The position numbers and the translations under genes are program-made. A stretch of DNA of 64,000 nucleotides from NCBI GenBank assembly GCA_964020155.1, contig OZ026561.1, forward strand, positions 2,461,547-2,525,546. Direction: 5' to 3'. The stretch comes from Chondrilla cf. caribensis. Lineage: Eukaryota > Porifera > Demospongiae > Chondrillida > Chondrillidae. The notes beneath the pieces were generated by a model, which saw only the letters and a list, made by a program, of their open reading frames with translations, was not told the origin of the DNA and did no database searches. This document shows positions 25,178-38,394 of the stretch, one piece after another. Numbering within the stretch: the first letter of the stretch is position 1; every line of letters starts with the position of its first letter.

Positions 25178-26050
25178 GTGGCATCCCCGCTCCATAGACA
25201 GTGTTTCATTATTATTTTTTTTACTTAATTATGGATGTTCTCTGTCACTTCTGATGCCTTCTTTGCCCTATCTGATAATAATATTATATTGTAGCATTCA
25301 TATTATAGTCAGCACTTGTATCTATGGCTACGTGAATATATTGCGTTTTGTAACAATCATGTGATAATAATTGTAGTAGTTCAAAATAGCCCATATACAT
25401 ACTATTATCATTATATCGTGTGTGTATCATATTACAATCATACACAAACATTGTAATGTACATATGTACATACGTATATTATGTAAAACAGAATCGTACA
25501 ATACTAATGTACTTTTTAATCTAGCTGACTTTTGAATTTCTGTCATGTACATACCTATGTATGTGAAGCAACGATTATTCCACAGACAATATTATGTAGA
25601 TGTACACATGGTAAATGTGAACTTGTTATTGATAGTCAAACATTAAGTCATGAGTGCAGTGTTGTTTTACTAATGACAGATTGAAGCATGTACAATATGA
25701 ACTTAATGCCTACAGTCATTATTGGCAAGAGTAGATGAATCAAATCAGACTGGTACATGACATACATACGTACTTAACTATTAGTTGTGAGAGAACAATG
25801 TCATAACACCGTATGTTACATATTCATCATAGCATTATGCATGTGTGTAGATGTGTATATACATGCATGTGTTGCATGGTATATGTTGGCAATAGGAGAA
25901 ATACTTTAATACTAACCTCTCTCATAAGAATGCACATATTGCACACTGTACAATAAAGCTACTAAAATAATAACCATTGTGTTGTACTTCGGGTGTGGCA
26001 GCCATAATAACATCTGGTTACGCTAGCCTATACTAAGCGGTAGAAGTGCC
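25178..26050. other. Intergenic, nothing recognised
   Basis: The 3' flank of the RAB gene is A+T-rich with many TACGTA words. From about 26014 it resembles the upstream flank of the second dipeptidase gene (the shared word GGTTACGCTAGCCTATACT), which probably marks a duplicated proximal promoter. Confidence 0.5.
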
Positions 26051-26827
26051 ATGTATGCTGTGGTAGGTCTTTTCTCGTACTTGATCTTGTTCAAGATCGA
26101 ACCGATCCATTCGAAATGTTCTGGGCTACCAAAACCATTTGTCTCTCTGTCAGATCTCGACCCATCGATCATCATCGAAATGCGCTATATCAGTTACCAT
26201 AACTTTGTCGGGAGACCCATTAAGGATTACCTCGATCCCGTGTGTATCCTCACATCGCCTGCAGCTAAGGCTCTGGTCGCTGCTCAGCGAGAGTTCCTCT
26301 CCATGACTCCGTCGTACACCATCAAAGTATATGATTGTTATCGCCCTCAATCAGCCGTAGATGATTTCGTCCAGTGGTCTATGGTTTTGAACGACACTAA
26401 AATGAAGGAAGAATTTTATCCCTCTCTCGACAAGAGTCATCTCTTCCCGGATGGCTATATAGCGAAAAAGTCCGGACACTCTAGAGGATCAACCATGGAT
26501 ATGACCATTGTGCCGAATCCACCTCCACCCGAAGAGAAGTACGTCCCAGGTCAGAAACTTTATCCTTGTTACAACCCTCTGCCAGACCGATTTGGCGACA
26601 ACAGCATTGACATGGGCACTGGGTTTGATTGCTTCAGTCCTCTTGCCCACACTAGCAACTCCTCGGTGACGAAGGAGCAGCACGAGTGTCGCATGCTCTT
26701 GAAGGACACGATGGCAAAGTATAACTTCACCAACTATATCAACGAGTGGTGGCATTATACTCTCGACCATGAACCATATCCAGACACATATTTCAACTTC
26801 CCTGTCCAATGTAAGAATGCTAATTAG
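26051..26827 (+). CDS. Secreted VanX-like D-Ala-D-Ala dipeptidase, copy 1
   Basis: Zinc dipeptidase of the VanX/DdpX family (peptidase M15D), which splits D-alanyl-D-alanine from peptidoglycan metabolism. The 258-residue single-exon frame shows an N-terminal hydrophobic segment (about 3-15) suited to a signal peptide. It has the substrate-site motif YDCYRP (95-99), the zinc motif SGHSRGSTMD (ligands H143 and D150) and EWWH (catalytic E232, third ligand H235). All key residues are intact. The family is bacterial, so a eukaryotic intronless copy between intron-rich genes suggests horizontal acquisition. Contamination is unlikely because a near-identical copy lies 13.7 kb away in the same animal context. 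A short upstream block is shared with copy 2. It may process or recycle bacterial wall peptides outside the cell; that role is inferred. Confidence 0.93.
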   Translation: MYAVVGLFSYLILFKIEPIHSKCSGLPKPFVSLSDLDPSIIIEMRYISYHNFVGRPIKDYLDPVCILTSPAAKALVAAQREFLSMTPSYTIKVYDCYRPQSAVDDFVQWSMVLNDTKMKEEFYPSLDKSHLFPDGYIAKKSGHSRGSTMDMTIVPNPPPPEEKYVPGQKLYPCYNPLPDRFGDNSIDMGTGFDCFSPLAHTSNSSVTKEQHECRMLLKDTMAKYNFTNYINEWWHYTLDHEPYPDTYFNFPVQCKNAN

Positions 26828-26893
26828 CCAATGCTCGCTGTATCAATGTCATATCCGACTATGTACTTTGATTAACAGATTATTGAGTGAAAT

Positions 26894-27031
26894 CACAGCA
26901 AATACTTCAATAGATATCAGGATGTTTTGATCCGTGGATCTTCTTCAATTGCATATGCAACTCTATGCTTATATAGCTGAAGAAGATCCACGGATCAAAA
27001 CGTCTAGATTCCTATTGAAGTATTTGCTGTG
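26894..27031. mobile_element. 138-bp foldback MITE
   Basis: The left arm begins CACAGCAAATACTTCAATAG and the right arm ends with its exact reverse complement. Matching continues inward through TTTTGATCCGTGGATCTTCTTCA with a few mismatches, leaving a loop of about 30 nt. It lies just downstream of dipeptidase copy 1 and is absent after copy 2. No coding capacity and no clear target duplication. Confidence 0.85.
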
Positions 27032-27646
27032 TAATCTTGTTAGTCATTACAACTCACACAACAATGAACCCCTACCGTATCATTTGTAGTATATCTGACA
27101 ATGTGAGTGAATGTTGCATTAGCTGTTTGTATGTGTTGGAAAAATTGTGCATAATATTATGACTACAAGTATATATTTTTATGGTATTTTTGCCTATAAT
27201 AATCAATTATTGTGAAAGACAATATTTTATTCTCATTTGTGTTCATTTAAAATTTGAATGATTAGTATTATCATTTACGTATAACATGTACGAATGCAGC
27301 ATACACATAAACTTGAATCAATGTGCTACTTTTATATGGCATATATAATGTAAAGAATAACATGACATATTTTTCATTTGTTGGTGTTATACAAAGTGTA
27401 TTATGTACAATGCATGTGGTTGTATTGTACACAAAATTCACAAAAAAAATAATACAAATTCTGAAATACAAAATAATTTTACAAGCAAATGAATGTGATT
27501 AATCATACCAAAAGGCAGAGAATGCTATGCATAGGTCAGAGTAAGTACGGGATACATACACATGTACTTATGGCAGTTGATATATAAAATGAATGATTTC
27601 AAAATAGACAATGATGATGGATTTTGATGCGGCTGTGTAAGAAATA

Positions 27647-29671
27647 TTATTCACTGACGTTGGCATTATCAAGAGTGAACCCTTTCATACGTCCTCTTTC
27701 AACATTATTGAGCAGATCACAAAACTGATCGCTCATCTTCTGCAACAGATCTGTATCGAGATCGGAATGATAGCTTTCGAGAATGCCAAGAATCCTAGAC
27801 TGTTCTCCCCGAACAAGTAGCAACTGTTGATGGATCATTTCCTTGCAGTCTGCTTCACCCTGTCTGTCTTTACTGATGATCATTTCAGTTTGCTTGATTC
27901 TGAGATTCCTCAGCATTCCATCAAATCTCATTCCTGTCATTAAGTTAGATGGATTGGCTAAATCTCTCTTCATCCCGAGGGCTGTTAGTAATTCCAATCC
28001 GTCCTGGATTGCCTCACCATGTTTTTCTTTTGCGGAGGAATTGTATTCCATTTTCTTATCAACATGAAAGTCTCCATTAGTGCCCATGTAAGCATATGCA
28101 AAACCCTGGCTTTGCTTGGCTCTTGCCAGATCTACCAACTGCAAGGCTCGTTCAATCTCATCTTCAGGTTCGCAGTCTTTTCTAATGCGGTATGCATCGT
28201 CATGATAGTGAGCTTTGGAGGTCCACCCCTCAACAAAAGCATTGACATGCCGAGTTGTTTGACCCAAGGCCTCCTTAAGCCATGCATGATATTTCTTGGA
28301 AGCGTATTTACCTCGATCCAATAAGGCTTTGGATTCCCGATACACCCACTTGCATTCTTCTTGGTTGCCACTTGTTGAAGCCATCTTTGCCTTGTAGAGC
28401 AGGTATAGAGGGTATGGCAAACCTGGCATTTTTTCTCGTAATAGCTCCAGGTTCTCACTTGCATTGCCGGCCATCATGATTCCCTCCAAAACCAGCTGCA
28501 TCAGGCTCTCACCGTCCAGCATCTGCTGCACATTAACAACCGGCAACTGCTGATTTTGTCCACTGCCCAAATCCAACACAATGACCCCGCGACCTTGTTC
28601 GTGGAGGAAGCTGTTTGCAAGGGACTTGAATAACCTCTGATACTGTCCAGTGAGTATGCAGGATACGAGGTTGCGAGTAGCCATGGAAAGTATCACCTGA
28701 CGGCTCATTGGCCGATCCACAAAATTGTCCCACCACTGTTGAAACCAAGTAGTGATGGTTTCATTGTGGGCAACGTGGACACCTGCATTGAAGAAATGAA
28801 GAGAATAGGTTGATCGTCTTAGTTGTCATTATGAGAACTCCATGCACAATCTGACTAACTGTGTTCTTTCATTGTAAGCATAATATATATTATGTTATCA
28901 CACTGCTATAATAAATATTATAATATATCCTAAGATTTAGCTAAAATTAAAATAATGAAATATCCTTATAATTTACCTATATAACTGTCTTTAAATTTAA
29001 AATTTGTATCATTTGACACCTTTTTACACCATAATACGTATAATATTATAGGTAAGGACTGTACAGCCTCAGTGGTACGATATACCTTCTATACAGCATT
29101 TATGTACAGCTGTGACGTACAGATTTAGTTAACCGCACTCACACCTGAGACTTGTCATTAAGCACCCATCTATCACTTTCAGTTTATAACTATCTGTTAT
29201 CGTCTAATGTTGAGTTAAAAGCTATATCCTTATTGACTCCCTATATCAAAAGTAATTATGATACACATCCTTTTCTAAATTCCTAACATATGATTTCGTT
29301 CATTTTTGCATATTATGTGAGCAAAATCAGCTGGTGTAGCACATCTACATGTATACATACTTTCAAGTGTGGCATAGTCATCGTCCATTTTTCTTAGACC
29401 ATCCGCTAATAATTGGTTTCCACTTCCTCGCAAACATTCTTGGAGATTTCCAGTGTTTCCTGGTTGGATGACTCCTCTCTCATTCAGTTTCATGAAAAAT
29501 TGGAAGCATGTACAATTCTCCAGTTCGTGCAGTGGAATCAAGCCTGACTCAGAACCGTCAATGTTTACGTACTTTTCAAATAAACTCTTCAAATCTTCAT
29601 AAGTACTTGATGGAATGCTTTTGGAAACTTTAAGTAAAGACAGCCTGTACTGCATATCGGGGTTCTTTTTC
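27647..29671 (-). CDS. DED-like domain plus unknown helical C-terminus (3' exons)
   Basis: Two well-joined exons: 29671-29361 and 28785-27647 (stop). Phases agree across the intron. The first exon codes for a six-helix death-effector-like domain (start YRLSLLKVSK; later FFMKLNERGVIQPGN; LLADGLRKM). The second codes for about 378 residues I do not recognise: predicted soluble and mostly helical, rich in Leu, Gln and Lys, with WFQQWWDNF near its start. No caspase, kinase or nucleotide-binding motif is visible. DEDs assemble caspase-8 and FADD type death or immune complexes. The exon at 29671 begins with the last base of a codon, so at least one upstream exon is missing. It probably continues from the DED exons at 35.2-37.8 kb, but I could not find the linking exon. 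Confidence 0.7.
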
Positions 29672-29973
29672 CTGTATAATATGTAGAATAAATAGCAATT
29701 GTATTGGAAGGTTGCAACAATAAATACTTCCTAAGCCAGTAAACTGCTTAGTTTAATATGTCAGTTGGTCTGAACTAGGGTACGCCATGACAAACATAAT
29801 TTTATATAGATTAAAGAGATGACCAGTACTTATTTGGCTTGTCGTTCAAGGTATATGTATATACTCTATAGGCAATTGCAAGTTGAACCAATGATATGTC
29901 AATCAATAAAATGAATACAGTGGAAAATTATAGTGTGGATAAGTTAAACCTCTTACAATGAAATAAGTACTAG

Positions 29974-30031
29974 TTACTACACACTCTCTACGCAGTAAAT
30001 AATGCAATGCTGCATAGAGAGCGTGTAGTAA
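29974..30031. repeat. 22-bp-arm hairpin
   Basis: TTACTACAC, CTCTCTA and GCAG on the left pair with their complement on the right over 22 bp with two mismatches around a 14-nt loop. It may be another foldback insertion, but no clear target duplication is seen. Confidence 0.75.
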
Positions 30032-33000
30032 TTAGCTTATTGCAAAATAGCCGCCTAAGAAATGTGCAGTACGATTGAATTCAAAATTATAATTCTGTTT
30101 CCTCTCCTCGCTTCGATAATTCCAGTAATTTTGTTCCTCTTCCTACAAAAATGGCCTATTGTAAGCATTTGCAGCCCTCCAGCAGTAAGGAAATCCAGCA
30201 ACTAGCTATTGAGTAAGTGATTCGATTTCGATGTGGAAGATGACAATTTTCAAGAACTGAGTATGGTGTGGTGGCATAATTCTGGACACTTTCTACTTTC
30301 AAATATCAAGTATGATAATCGTATATTATTTATATATAATTAAGTTATTCAAAATTTTTAAACGTTGCTTTGTAGATTGAAAAATGGTTTGATAAAAAAC
30401 TTGATCAAAAAAAAAACGGTTCACGAAGAAAAAATTCTTCGCAGCTATTCAAAGTGTCCCAATTAGGAAGCGTTCAGGGATCAGGGCACCTTACCATGAA
30501 AACAGAGCGAAACATCAAGCCAACGAAGAAAGTTGTACCAGTACAAGATTGACAGTGACCTTCGAAAGTGTTGATTAGCAAGACCATATAAGGAGGGGCA
30601 TTTAAGAAATTTACTGCACTGCAGTGCAAGTACGTGATTTACCAGCATACCGGCCCCTTTGAAGTATGACGTCATCGTGCGATAAAATGTACTTATGGTA
30701 CAATGACACCAAACATCAGAGGCACCACCACCAGGGTAGTAAATTTGTTGCTCCTCTTAGAACAGCTGTCAGAGCAATAACCATGCACCTAATATAAGCA
30801 CCCATTGGTTTTAATCAATTTACGTTACTCCATTTACTCGTGGTATTGCAATTTTATGGTGCAATTATGCTGGAAAGAATTGAGTTAAAAAGATCTCCAT
30901 GTATATAGTGATACTTTTGTGGTTGGGGAATAGTGTTTATCATTAAATTCCAATACACGTGTGGACATATTTTGAGTATCTGCTGCTCCAATGGGTAAGT
31001 TCAAATTCGCTCCTGTCATCTAGGTGGGGATTTATGGAGGATTAAATAACTGATTACGTCATATTGTCCATATTTTGTGATGTCATAAGAGGAACAGTAG
31101 ATGTCTGCAAGCCTTTTGGAGAATGCACCAGCAGTATCACAAAACAGTGGAACCAATGGACCTACACACGATTTTATTGTCTTCACCTTACTCGCATGTG
31201 GATGTGTGGATTTCATTTAAATCAGTAGTTTATCATACTCGGACACTATGTTACATGGCTCACAGGCAACTGGCAAGATGGTGCGGGAATATCTGGAAAG
31301 AAATTCAAATTGTGTTATCATCATGTGCTGCTAATTAGATTAGAATTGAATTTCCATCTGACCAGTATGTTGGTTTTCTAATAATATAATCATGCCTCGG
31401 TCTGTGCAAGCGTAGAGTGGCAGTATACGGTAGTGTGTTTGTGTGTGTGTATGTCCGTCCATGTATTACTGCTATAACTGTTCAACGGCTGAAATGAAAG
31501 TGCAACTGAAAGGCTTTGTAGGCTTCTCGCCATGTTTTCTTGGATTACATTCGTGGATTTGGAAAATAAAGTTATGTTCTTGAGATATAGTTTTGTTCAC
31601 CTTCAACGTGTCTTCCATTTGTTATGCCATATTGTTTAGCACATCTTGAGAAACGGAAGTAGCTTTTGGAGTTAATTGCTCTGTGAGTAAGGTAGATTAG
31701 GGTAATTTCGGAAATTTCAACTTGAAAGGAAAACAAGTCCAGTTTTGTCTGAGAAATGAGCACTTCGCTTGGATTTCCCTCTAACCCTAAACACCATCCC
31801 ACTAAGGACACTCCACGGGTGCCGCTGAGGAGGATTGGAGAGTTTGACGTCGATCACGTGCAAACTGACAGAGGAGTTTGTGAACAAACAAACAGAGAAT
31901 CTTTGCATTATAGTAGAATATATCATATGCAAAACAATCGAATACTGCATATAAAACATGCATTCTTTTGCAAAAGTAATATTTTAAGTATAACTTTTGG
32001 TTGTCATACTTTTTGTGTACTTCTAATTTGTTACTTGTTTATGATGGTGCCTATATTCCTTCTAATACCTATAATCTGGCAATATACAGAAAACTTAGCA
32101 TCTCATATTAAATGTGGGGAAATCCAGTAGACTGTTCTGATAATATTATCGGATTGAGCTTCTCAGGACCATATGTGATAGGATACAAGAAAAGTGGTAA
32201 TTTTGTACATTGTGTGCATATGTGTTTTTTAGCATCATTTGATAGCTTCCTCAATATATTCGTTTTTCAGTCTCTTTAATGATAATAATTATTATTGCCA
32301 ATATCAAAATGGAACAATTTTACTAGGAGGAGGAATCCATTTTCCCTGGATTCCGTATGAAACCCTGGCAATCAATCACAACACATCAATAGCTTGTTGT
32401 CCTTTCCTATATTCATCCGTAATGTATTTCAATTTCAATTCAAAGACCATAGATATGTTTACATATTAGGTAATTGCAATTGATGCACACTCGGACCACT
32501 TAGTCAACATGGGCTACTACCGTGTTGGTCATTAAAAATAGACAAATTTACAATACTGTTTTGGAGGCATTACAGCACTCCGCTATTATGCATATACTTT
32601 GAACATCTATTAATTTAAACTATAATATAGGACGTCCATCTGCTCTGAACCATTTATTATCACTGTTTTGGAGTTTGTAAGCTTAGTGACAAATAAGTGC
32701 ACTTTGGACCAATCATCTCTTCACAGTTTCGCTGTTCACTGGAAGCTGCATGTTATTCATCACTTTCAATTTCAATTGTACTCATTCGAACTCATTTGAA
32801 TTCTTCATACTATTTCACCAAAAAATCATGATAAGTGGAATTTGGGTAAAGTATACATACCAATTACTGTGACCATTGATCACACACAAACCACAAACTA
32901 AATAACCATTAATTTTACTATGTGCATAAGGGTAGCGGATATTATAAAGCATAAAAATTGAAAAAAATGTACGTATAACAAATTGGTATGATTGACTGAA

Positions 33001-33665
33001 GAGTTAGCCTTTGGACTCAGTGACAAACTTTAGATCTGGCAATGTGTGCAGAGATATGCGCATTGTCAATACAAAATGTACATTATATGCAGGTAAATGT
33101 ATGTACATGTATAATACTAGTGTCCTGGCCACTAACCTTTCACTCATCTTCACCACCCGTACCAGTGCACAGTTTGTAATTGGTCTGGAGTATCTGGAAA
33201 AAAATGGAGTAAATGTTTTGTTATAAAATAATGTAATATTATTGTAATGTTTATCATGATCATGATTACCCTTATAATATTATAATGTTTTGGTTGTCTC
33301 CAGTTTGAAACTAGTTGATTATCAAACTACAGTATATTTTGTTGCCATTTATGGTCATGACATTTTCAAGTGGATGAATCAGCAACATGATCTTCGAAGA
33401 TGATTAATTTTATGCATTGGCGTTTGACAGTATAATTCTATTTGAATGTAATGAAACTATCATCAGCAGCAATTTTGTACTATCTTAGATTTTTTATAGA
33501 CATGTACTGTATTATCGTATACGCTTATTAGGATGCAGCGCCTTCGAATTCTGGCTTACGTACGTCGACTGTAATATAAAATATTATAATTTTGTGAAAC
33601 ATGAATGTATACATGATATAGGCCGCTATGCTTTTTCGCGTCATCCCTACAGAGTGCTATCGCAC
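30032..33665. other. No gene recognised (probable intron)
   Basis: A+T-rich DNA without a confident exon, probably intronic to the DED gene if its two parts are joined. It must then contain the unidentified linking exon. A block at about 31395-31560 with GTGTGTGTGTATGTCCGTCC looks like an old interspersed repeat. The other short frames lack recognisable content. Confidence 0.4.
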
Positions 33666-33707
33666 CATAGACTCTCTATACTGGTTACGTAGTATAGAGA
33701 GTCTATG
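33666..33707. mobile_element. 42-bp palindromic insertion with 7-bp target duplication
   Basis: Perfect 17-bp arms (CATAGACTCTCTATACT and its reverse complement) enclose an 8-nt loop. The unit is bordered by the perfect 7-bp direct repeat ATCGCAC at 33659-33665 and 33708-33714. The arm sequence is the same family as 531-559 and the ends of the MITE at 3776-4568. Confidence 0.88.
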
Positions 33708-34629
33708 ATCGCACTCTATGATAGCTAGTAGGCGTCTTTTCGGCGCTGTCTGATTTTCCGTACAATAACATAATAGATAGAAGGTATCCGAGTTCACTTG
33801 TGAAAGCTGGACTATACACATTTCGCCAAATCAGATACTCCAATTAACGAATCCATCGTAAGGTAATTCACAAACCGTACGGAGTCAGCGACCATACAGT
33901 CCACGGCTCCGTCAACGGATATCGGTGCCAATACTCGAATATTTGCATGAGACAAGACTCGGGATCACTTGGTTCTACACACTGTGACAGATATATCGTA
34001 GCATATCAGGTGATTTCATTTGTATAATATTATGTTCTATGATCTATGGTCTAACTATAATAAGCTCACTTGGCACGAAGGGTTGTTGACGAGCTAAGTT
34101 TGGAATGATGTGAGTAGAATAATCGACAAATGGCTAAGTCACACTCTTCGTTTGAATTCTTTAAATTCTGTGGGCAGTCCAAAAGTCTGACAAGTATATA
34201 CGTTTTCCCTTTTAGGATCTCAATAGACTAATTCGGTATCACGCTCGAACGCCAAAATGCTGATCTAGCGTCTTTGCTATTCAAGTATAATAAAAAAATT
34301 AATATTGTTTCCTAGCACTTAATACCGTAATAATAAATCAATAGCTCCAGCGAGAAGTACCTTTGTACTGTATGTAGACAAGACACAGATTTACAGACGT
34401 GTTGTCTACGTCGTTAACTGTGTACGCACCCGATTCTGATCAATTAGAGCTCACTGAACCTATTGACAACGACAAGATTTGGAGCCACAACGGTATGTGC
34501 ACACCTGGAGTTCAATGAGCATATCGGTGTTGTGTAAACGGAGCCTTGAAGTATAGCCTTGTCATGAAGCTGACAATGCATTAAGGGTGTGTTCTAATGT
34601 CCACTGGCTTGACAACAACATTGTGAATT

Positions 34630-34962
<333 letters not shown>

Positions 34963-35200
34963 GTATAGTATGGAAATGTGAATGTATAATAATACAGTAC
35001 ATATGAACATAATTAATATGGGAAGAGAAGAGTGAATTAAGGTAAATTATATTAAAGCATAGCATAGAGGTAAGATTATTGAATATGGGAGGGAGTACAT
35101 ATTAATTTTACAGACAGCAAAGTATGTGTGTATATATATGTATGTACATACGTACAGCATATATTATGACTACATTGCACACGTGTACATATCCTCTCAC

Positions 35201-37777
35201 CTTCGAGCCCAACCAGGGTGGAGCTACAATAAAAATGATATGATCTAATGCATCCAAGTCATCTTCCTGGCTAATGAAGAGAAGAATGCACACACCTAGC
35301 AATTGGCACATGAACAGCACATTGGTGTTGTAACCAATGTAACATACTATATATATATTATAGCTATGTTGGATATGACATTAACAGCAAACATATTATG
35401 CATAACTATAGGTCTATAGGTAAGCATTTTTTCCCAAAATGTTTAGTAATCCCCAAATTACCATGGTAACCAAATGTCACATGTTGATGAAAATAGCACA
35501 AGTAGGAATCACCTTTCTTGAAATGTGTGTATTCAAGTTCATGTGTAAGCCCTCCTGGTCACCTGTTGCTGCCCACAATAGGAGCATGTGTTGCTGAGTT
35601 TTGGGCTCTTTGTTTTCTGGGCTGCTGCTGCATGACTGCTGCTTCAAAGAAAATTCTCATGCTTGATATAGTGAATTCTCGTTAATCCACTGTAATTGGT
35701 TTGCAAAGAATATGGTACTGCGGATTAATGAGTTTTGGTGGAGTAACTGGATATTCATTGGTACTTGTACATTATATTGGTATCGGGAAATTGTGGTGGA
35801 TTAAAAGGCTTGGCAGATAAAGCGGTGCATGGTGGATTAACGAGAATTCACTGTATATAATCACGGCAAATCACAGATAGTAAGGCTATCACCAAACACA
35901 TTGACACAGTTAAAATTAGTAATAACAAAAAATCAATATTATACAATAATTGCTTTTTGTGATAAAAATTGGTTATTTTTTTGAACCAATTGGATTTCCT
36001 CATACATTGTCTAATCTATAATAATGATACTATTACACAGTCAGACTAGAAATTTACATAGTGGTCATGACACTCTGTATCTAAAGTTTTGAGTTGTACC
36101 ACTAGTTTCTGATAGCCACATGCATCTAGAAATTCCTGCAGCCACAACGTATCACCTTTTACAATGAATTTCGACTGGTGCAATCTCATGAATAGAGTGA
36201 ATGGTGTTGTGCTGTTTTCTTCAATGTCCCTTTCCGACAGAAGACCAGTACTTTGAACGGCTTCTCTGGATGCCCCATTGATGGCAACGAATGTCATTAG
36301 GTCACACACATCCTCTTGCCGAATTTCTTTGCTGACTCTGAGGAGTGTTTTCCTATATTTAAACGTGTACAGTGTCTTCCGATGTTTTAGACCTAAATAT
36401 GTTCATAATAACAATAATAATATAGGTAGAATATGGCATTCTAAAATCTACCTATGTTTACAAACCAATTTATGAAGATGTTGATAATGGAATTTGGAAA
36501 AAAATCAATACACTTTATACAGTGAATACTTATTAATCCGCCGGAATTAATTTTTGATGAATATGGTAGATTATAAAGTTTGGCGGATTAACTGGATATT
36601 CATTGGTACTTGTACATTATATTGGTACTGGGAAATTGTGGTGGAATGAAATGTTTGGCAGATAATTCAGTGGCGGAATAAAGAGAATTCACTGTACGTC
36701 ACCTTGTGAGACATGAACTAGTACTAATATTAGACCAAACGGTGTAATTATTGTACAATGTTCAAGAGAGCCTGGGCTAATTGGGAATCATGACGAGATT
36801 ACTGAATGGAGTATACTCACTCACTCAGAAAACGGGCATAAACAACAATCCTAAACTGCAAACCATAGGCGAACGAGGTAACTATAATAAACTCAGATTG
36901 AGTTGTATGTGATCATATTAATCACACATCTACTTTACATGAGTGGAAACAGCTAAGGATACATGGATCAGACAATATTGCAATGACATATTTTAATTAT
37001 AATATTATGAACTCGGTCTAAACAATGCCCTTTCAAAATGGAGTTCATTGATGTTGTGAATGGTCTAGAAAAATGGGTTCATTTGGCATAATAGAGAGTC
37101 TGAGCTACTAATCCTCTTTTTGATTGTGACAGTTTAAACATGGTTGGACCAAGTTTGTCTCCCCCCTAGTTCCTATGCCTCTGGACAATATCATGGTTGC
37201 AATGAAGAGCATTATAGACAACTAAGAGTATGCAAAATTGTCCAACAAAGCCCCATTGTGTTGCCAAATATATATAGCAGCTACAAGCATGTATCTGTAT
37301 AATTATCATAAAACTGATGGCACTACTGAGCACATTATTGTACACACTCATTAACAATAACGTAATAATTAATTCACCTGACTCTTGGAGAATGTTAGAG
37401 CTGTTGTATTGGACATCTGATAATTGAAGAGACTCCACAAATTTCTGAGTACCACAAACACTATAAAATTCCTGAAGTAAACTGGTGTCACCAGGACATA
37501 TGAACTTTGAATACTGCAATTTCGTAAATAAGCCCAGTCCGTGATCATGATGACAATCTTCAATATCCTGTTTGAAGAGTAAGCCCAACGATGTTTCTTC
37601 TTGGTCCTCTACACCACACTTTGTAACAAATGACTTCAAGTCAATAATACTTGTACTGCAGGCCTCCCTGCTGATTTGAAGTAGTGTAGACCTGAGAGAA
37701 TGTGCCCTTGAGAAGTTGTCTACACGAAATGAATTGGTAAAAGGTAATAACTTGTGGCGATTACATTCTGGAGACAT
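35201..37777 (-). CDS. Two tandem DED-like domains (5' exons of a DED gene)
   Basis: Three phase-compatible exons: 37777-37378 (ATG at 37777), 36392-36058 and a weaker 66-nt exon, 35266-35201. The first holds one death-effector-like domain (LRSTLLQISREA ... LGLFTKLQ ... LLQEFYSVCG). The second holds another (TLLRVSKEI ... FTLFMRLHQ ... WLQEFLDACG). The two domains resemble each other and the one at 29.4-29.7 kb, which suggests internal duplication. The classical RxDL motif of DEDs is not obvious. A second start is possible because a pyrimidine-rich acceptor-like sequence sits just inside the first exon. Likely role: an adaptor in cell-death or innate immune signalling, by fold only. Probably the N-terminal part of the gene ending at 27647; otherwise a separate DED gene. 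Confidence 0.6.
35667..35857. mobile_element. Pogo-like MITE, copy A
   Basis: The terminal inverted repeats carry GTGAATTCTCGTTAATCCAC on the left and its complement on the right. The left end lacks the CA expected from the right end (TATACAGTG). About 190 bp with no coding capacity. Same family as 23436-23977 and 36520-36694. Confidence 0.8.
36520..36694. mobile_element. Pogo-like MITE, copy B
   Basis: CAGTGAATACTTATTAATCC at the left and GAATTCACTG at the right form imperfect terminal inverted repeats, and TA flanks both ends at 36518-36519 and 36695-36696. It lies in the intron between the first two DED exons. Confidence 0.8.
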
Positions 37778-38082
37778 TTCAGTAGAAAGTACTCACATGC
37801 ACTCAAGTGTGGATGTTAGATCTAGACTATACTGAGAATGGACCAAAACAGAACAGTACAGCAGTCGGAAGGTCTGCTGGGCTCCTATGTATGGTTGGAC
37901 TTTTTGGATTTTAATAGTTATGTATCACAGTAAACACGTGATAAGGTCCTACCCCATGACATCATAATATTATGTACACTACTCTATGACATCATATGGT
38001 CTAACCCAGATTGATATGAATTTTATTACTAGTGCTGTTGTAAACAATAGGATATCAACACTGTAAAATAAAATTAATACAC

Positions 38083-38095
38083 ACACACACATACA

Positions 38096-38143
<48 letters not shown>

Positions 38144-38149
38144 ACACAT

Positions 38150-38201
<52 letters not shown>
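38083..38201. repeat. Two (CA)n tracts with AATACACA spacers
   Basis: Two adjacent CA arrays, each ending in AATACACAYCAAACAC, form a duplicated microsatellite about 300 bp upstream of the DED gene start. Confidence 0.95.
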
Positions 38202-38203
<2 letters not shown>

Positions 38204-38342
38204 ACACACCAAACACGGCTTATATAAAGTACCTTATAAGCTTATAGGATAATTATTACAATCATATATTCATTGCATAAAATTAATATGAACTCAGTTT
38301 GATACAATCAAAGGTAGACCGTAGGGTTGTGGCTATTAATGG

Positions 38343-38394
38343 CATAGATACTCTATACTACGCAATCGTACAACGTAGTATTAGAGTATCAATG
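38343..38394. mobile_element. Diverged CATAG-type palindrome
   Basis: CATAGATACTCTATACTACG pairs with a right arm that has one extra base and one mismatch, around an 11-nt loop. The arm shares 16 bases with the terminal repeat of the MITE at 3776. No flanking 7-bp duplication is visible, so it is either old or not a simple insertion. Confidence 0.6.

Noticed and set aside
30481..30675. Candidate linking exon of the DED gene (acceptor near 30630, donor GTAAGG near 30495)
   Set aside because: It has plausible splice sites, but the phase does not fit the exon at 29671 and the peptide has no DED or other recognisable content.
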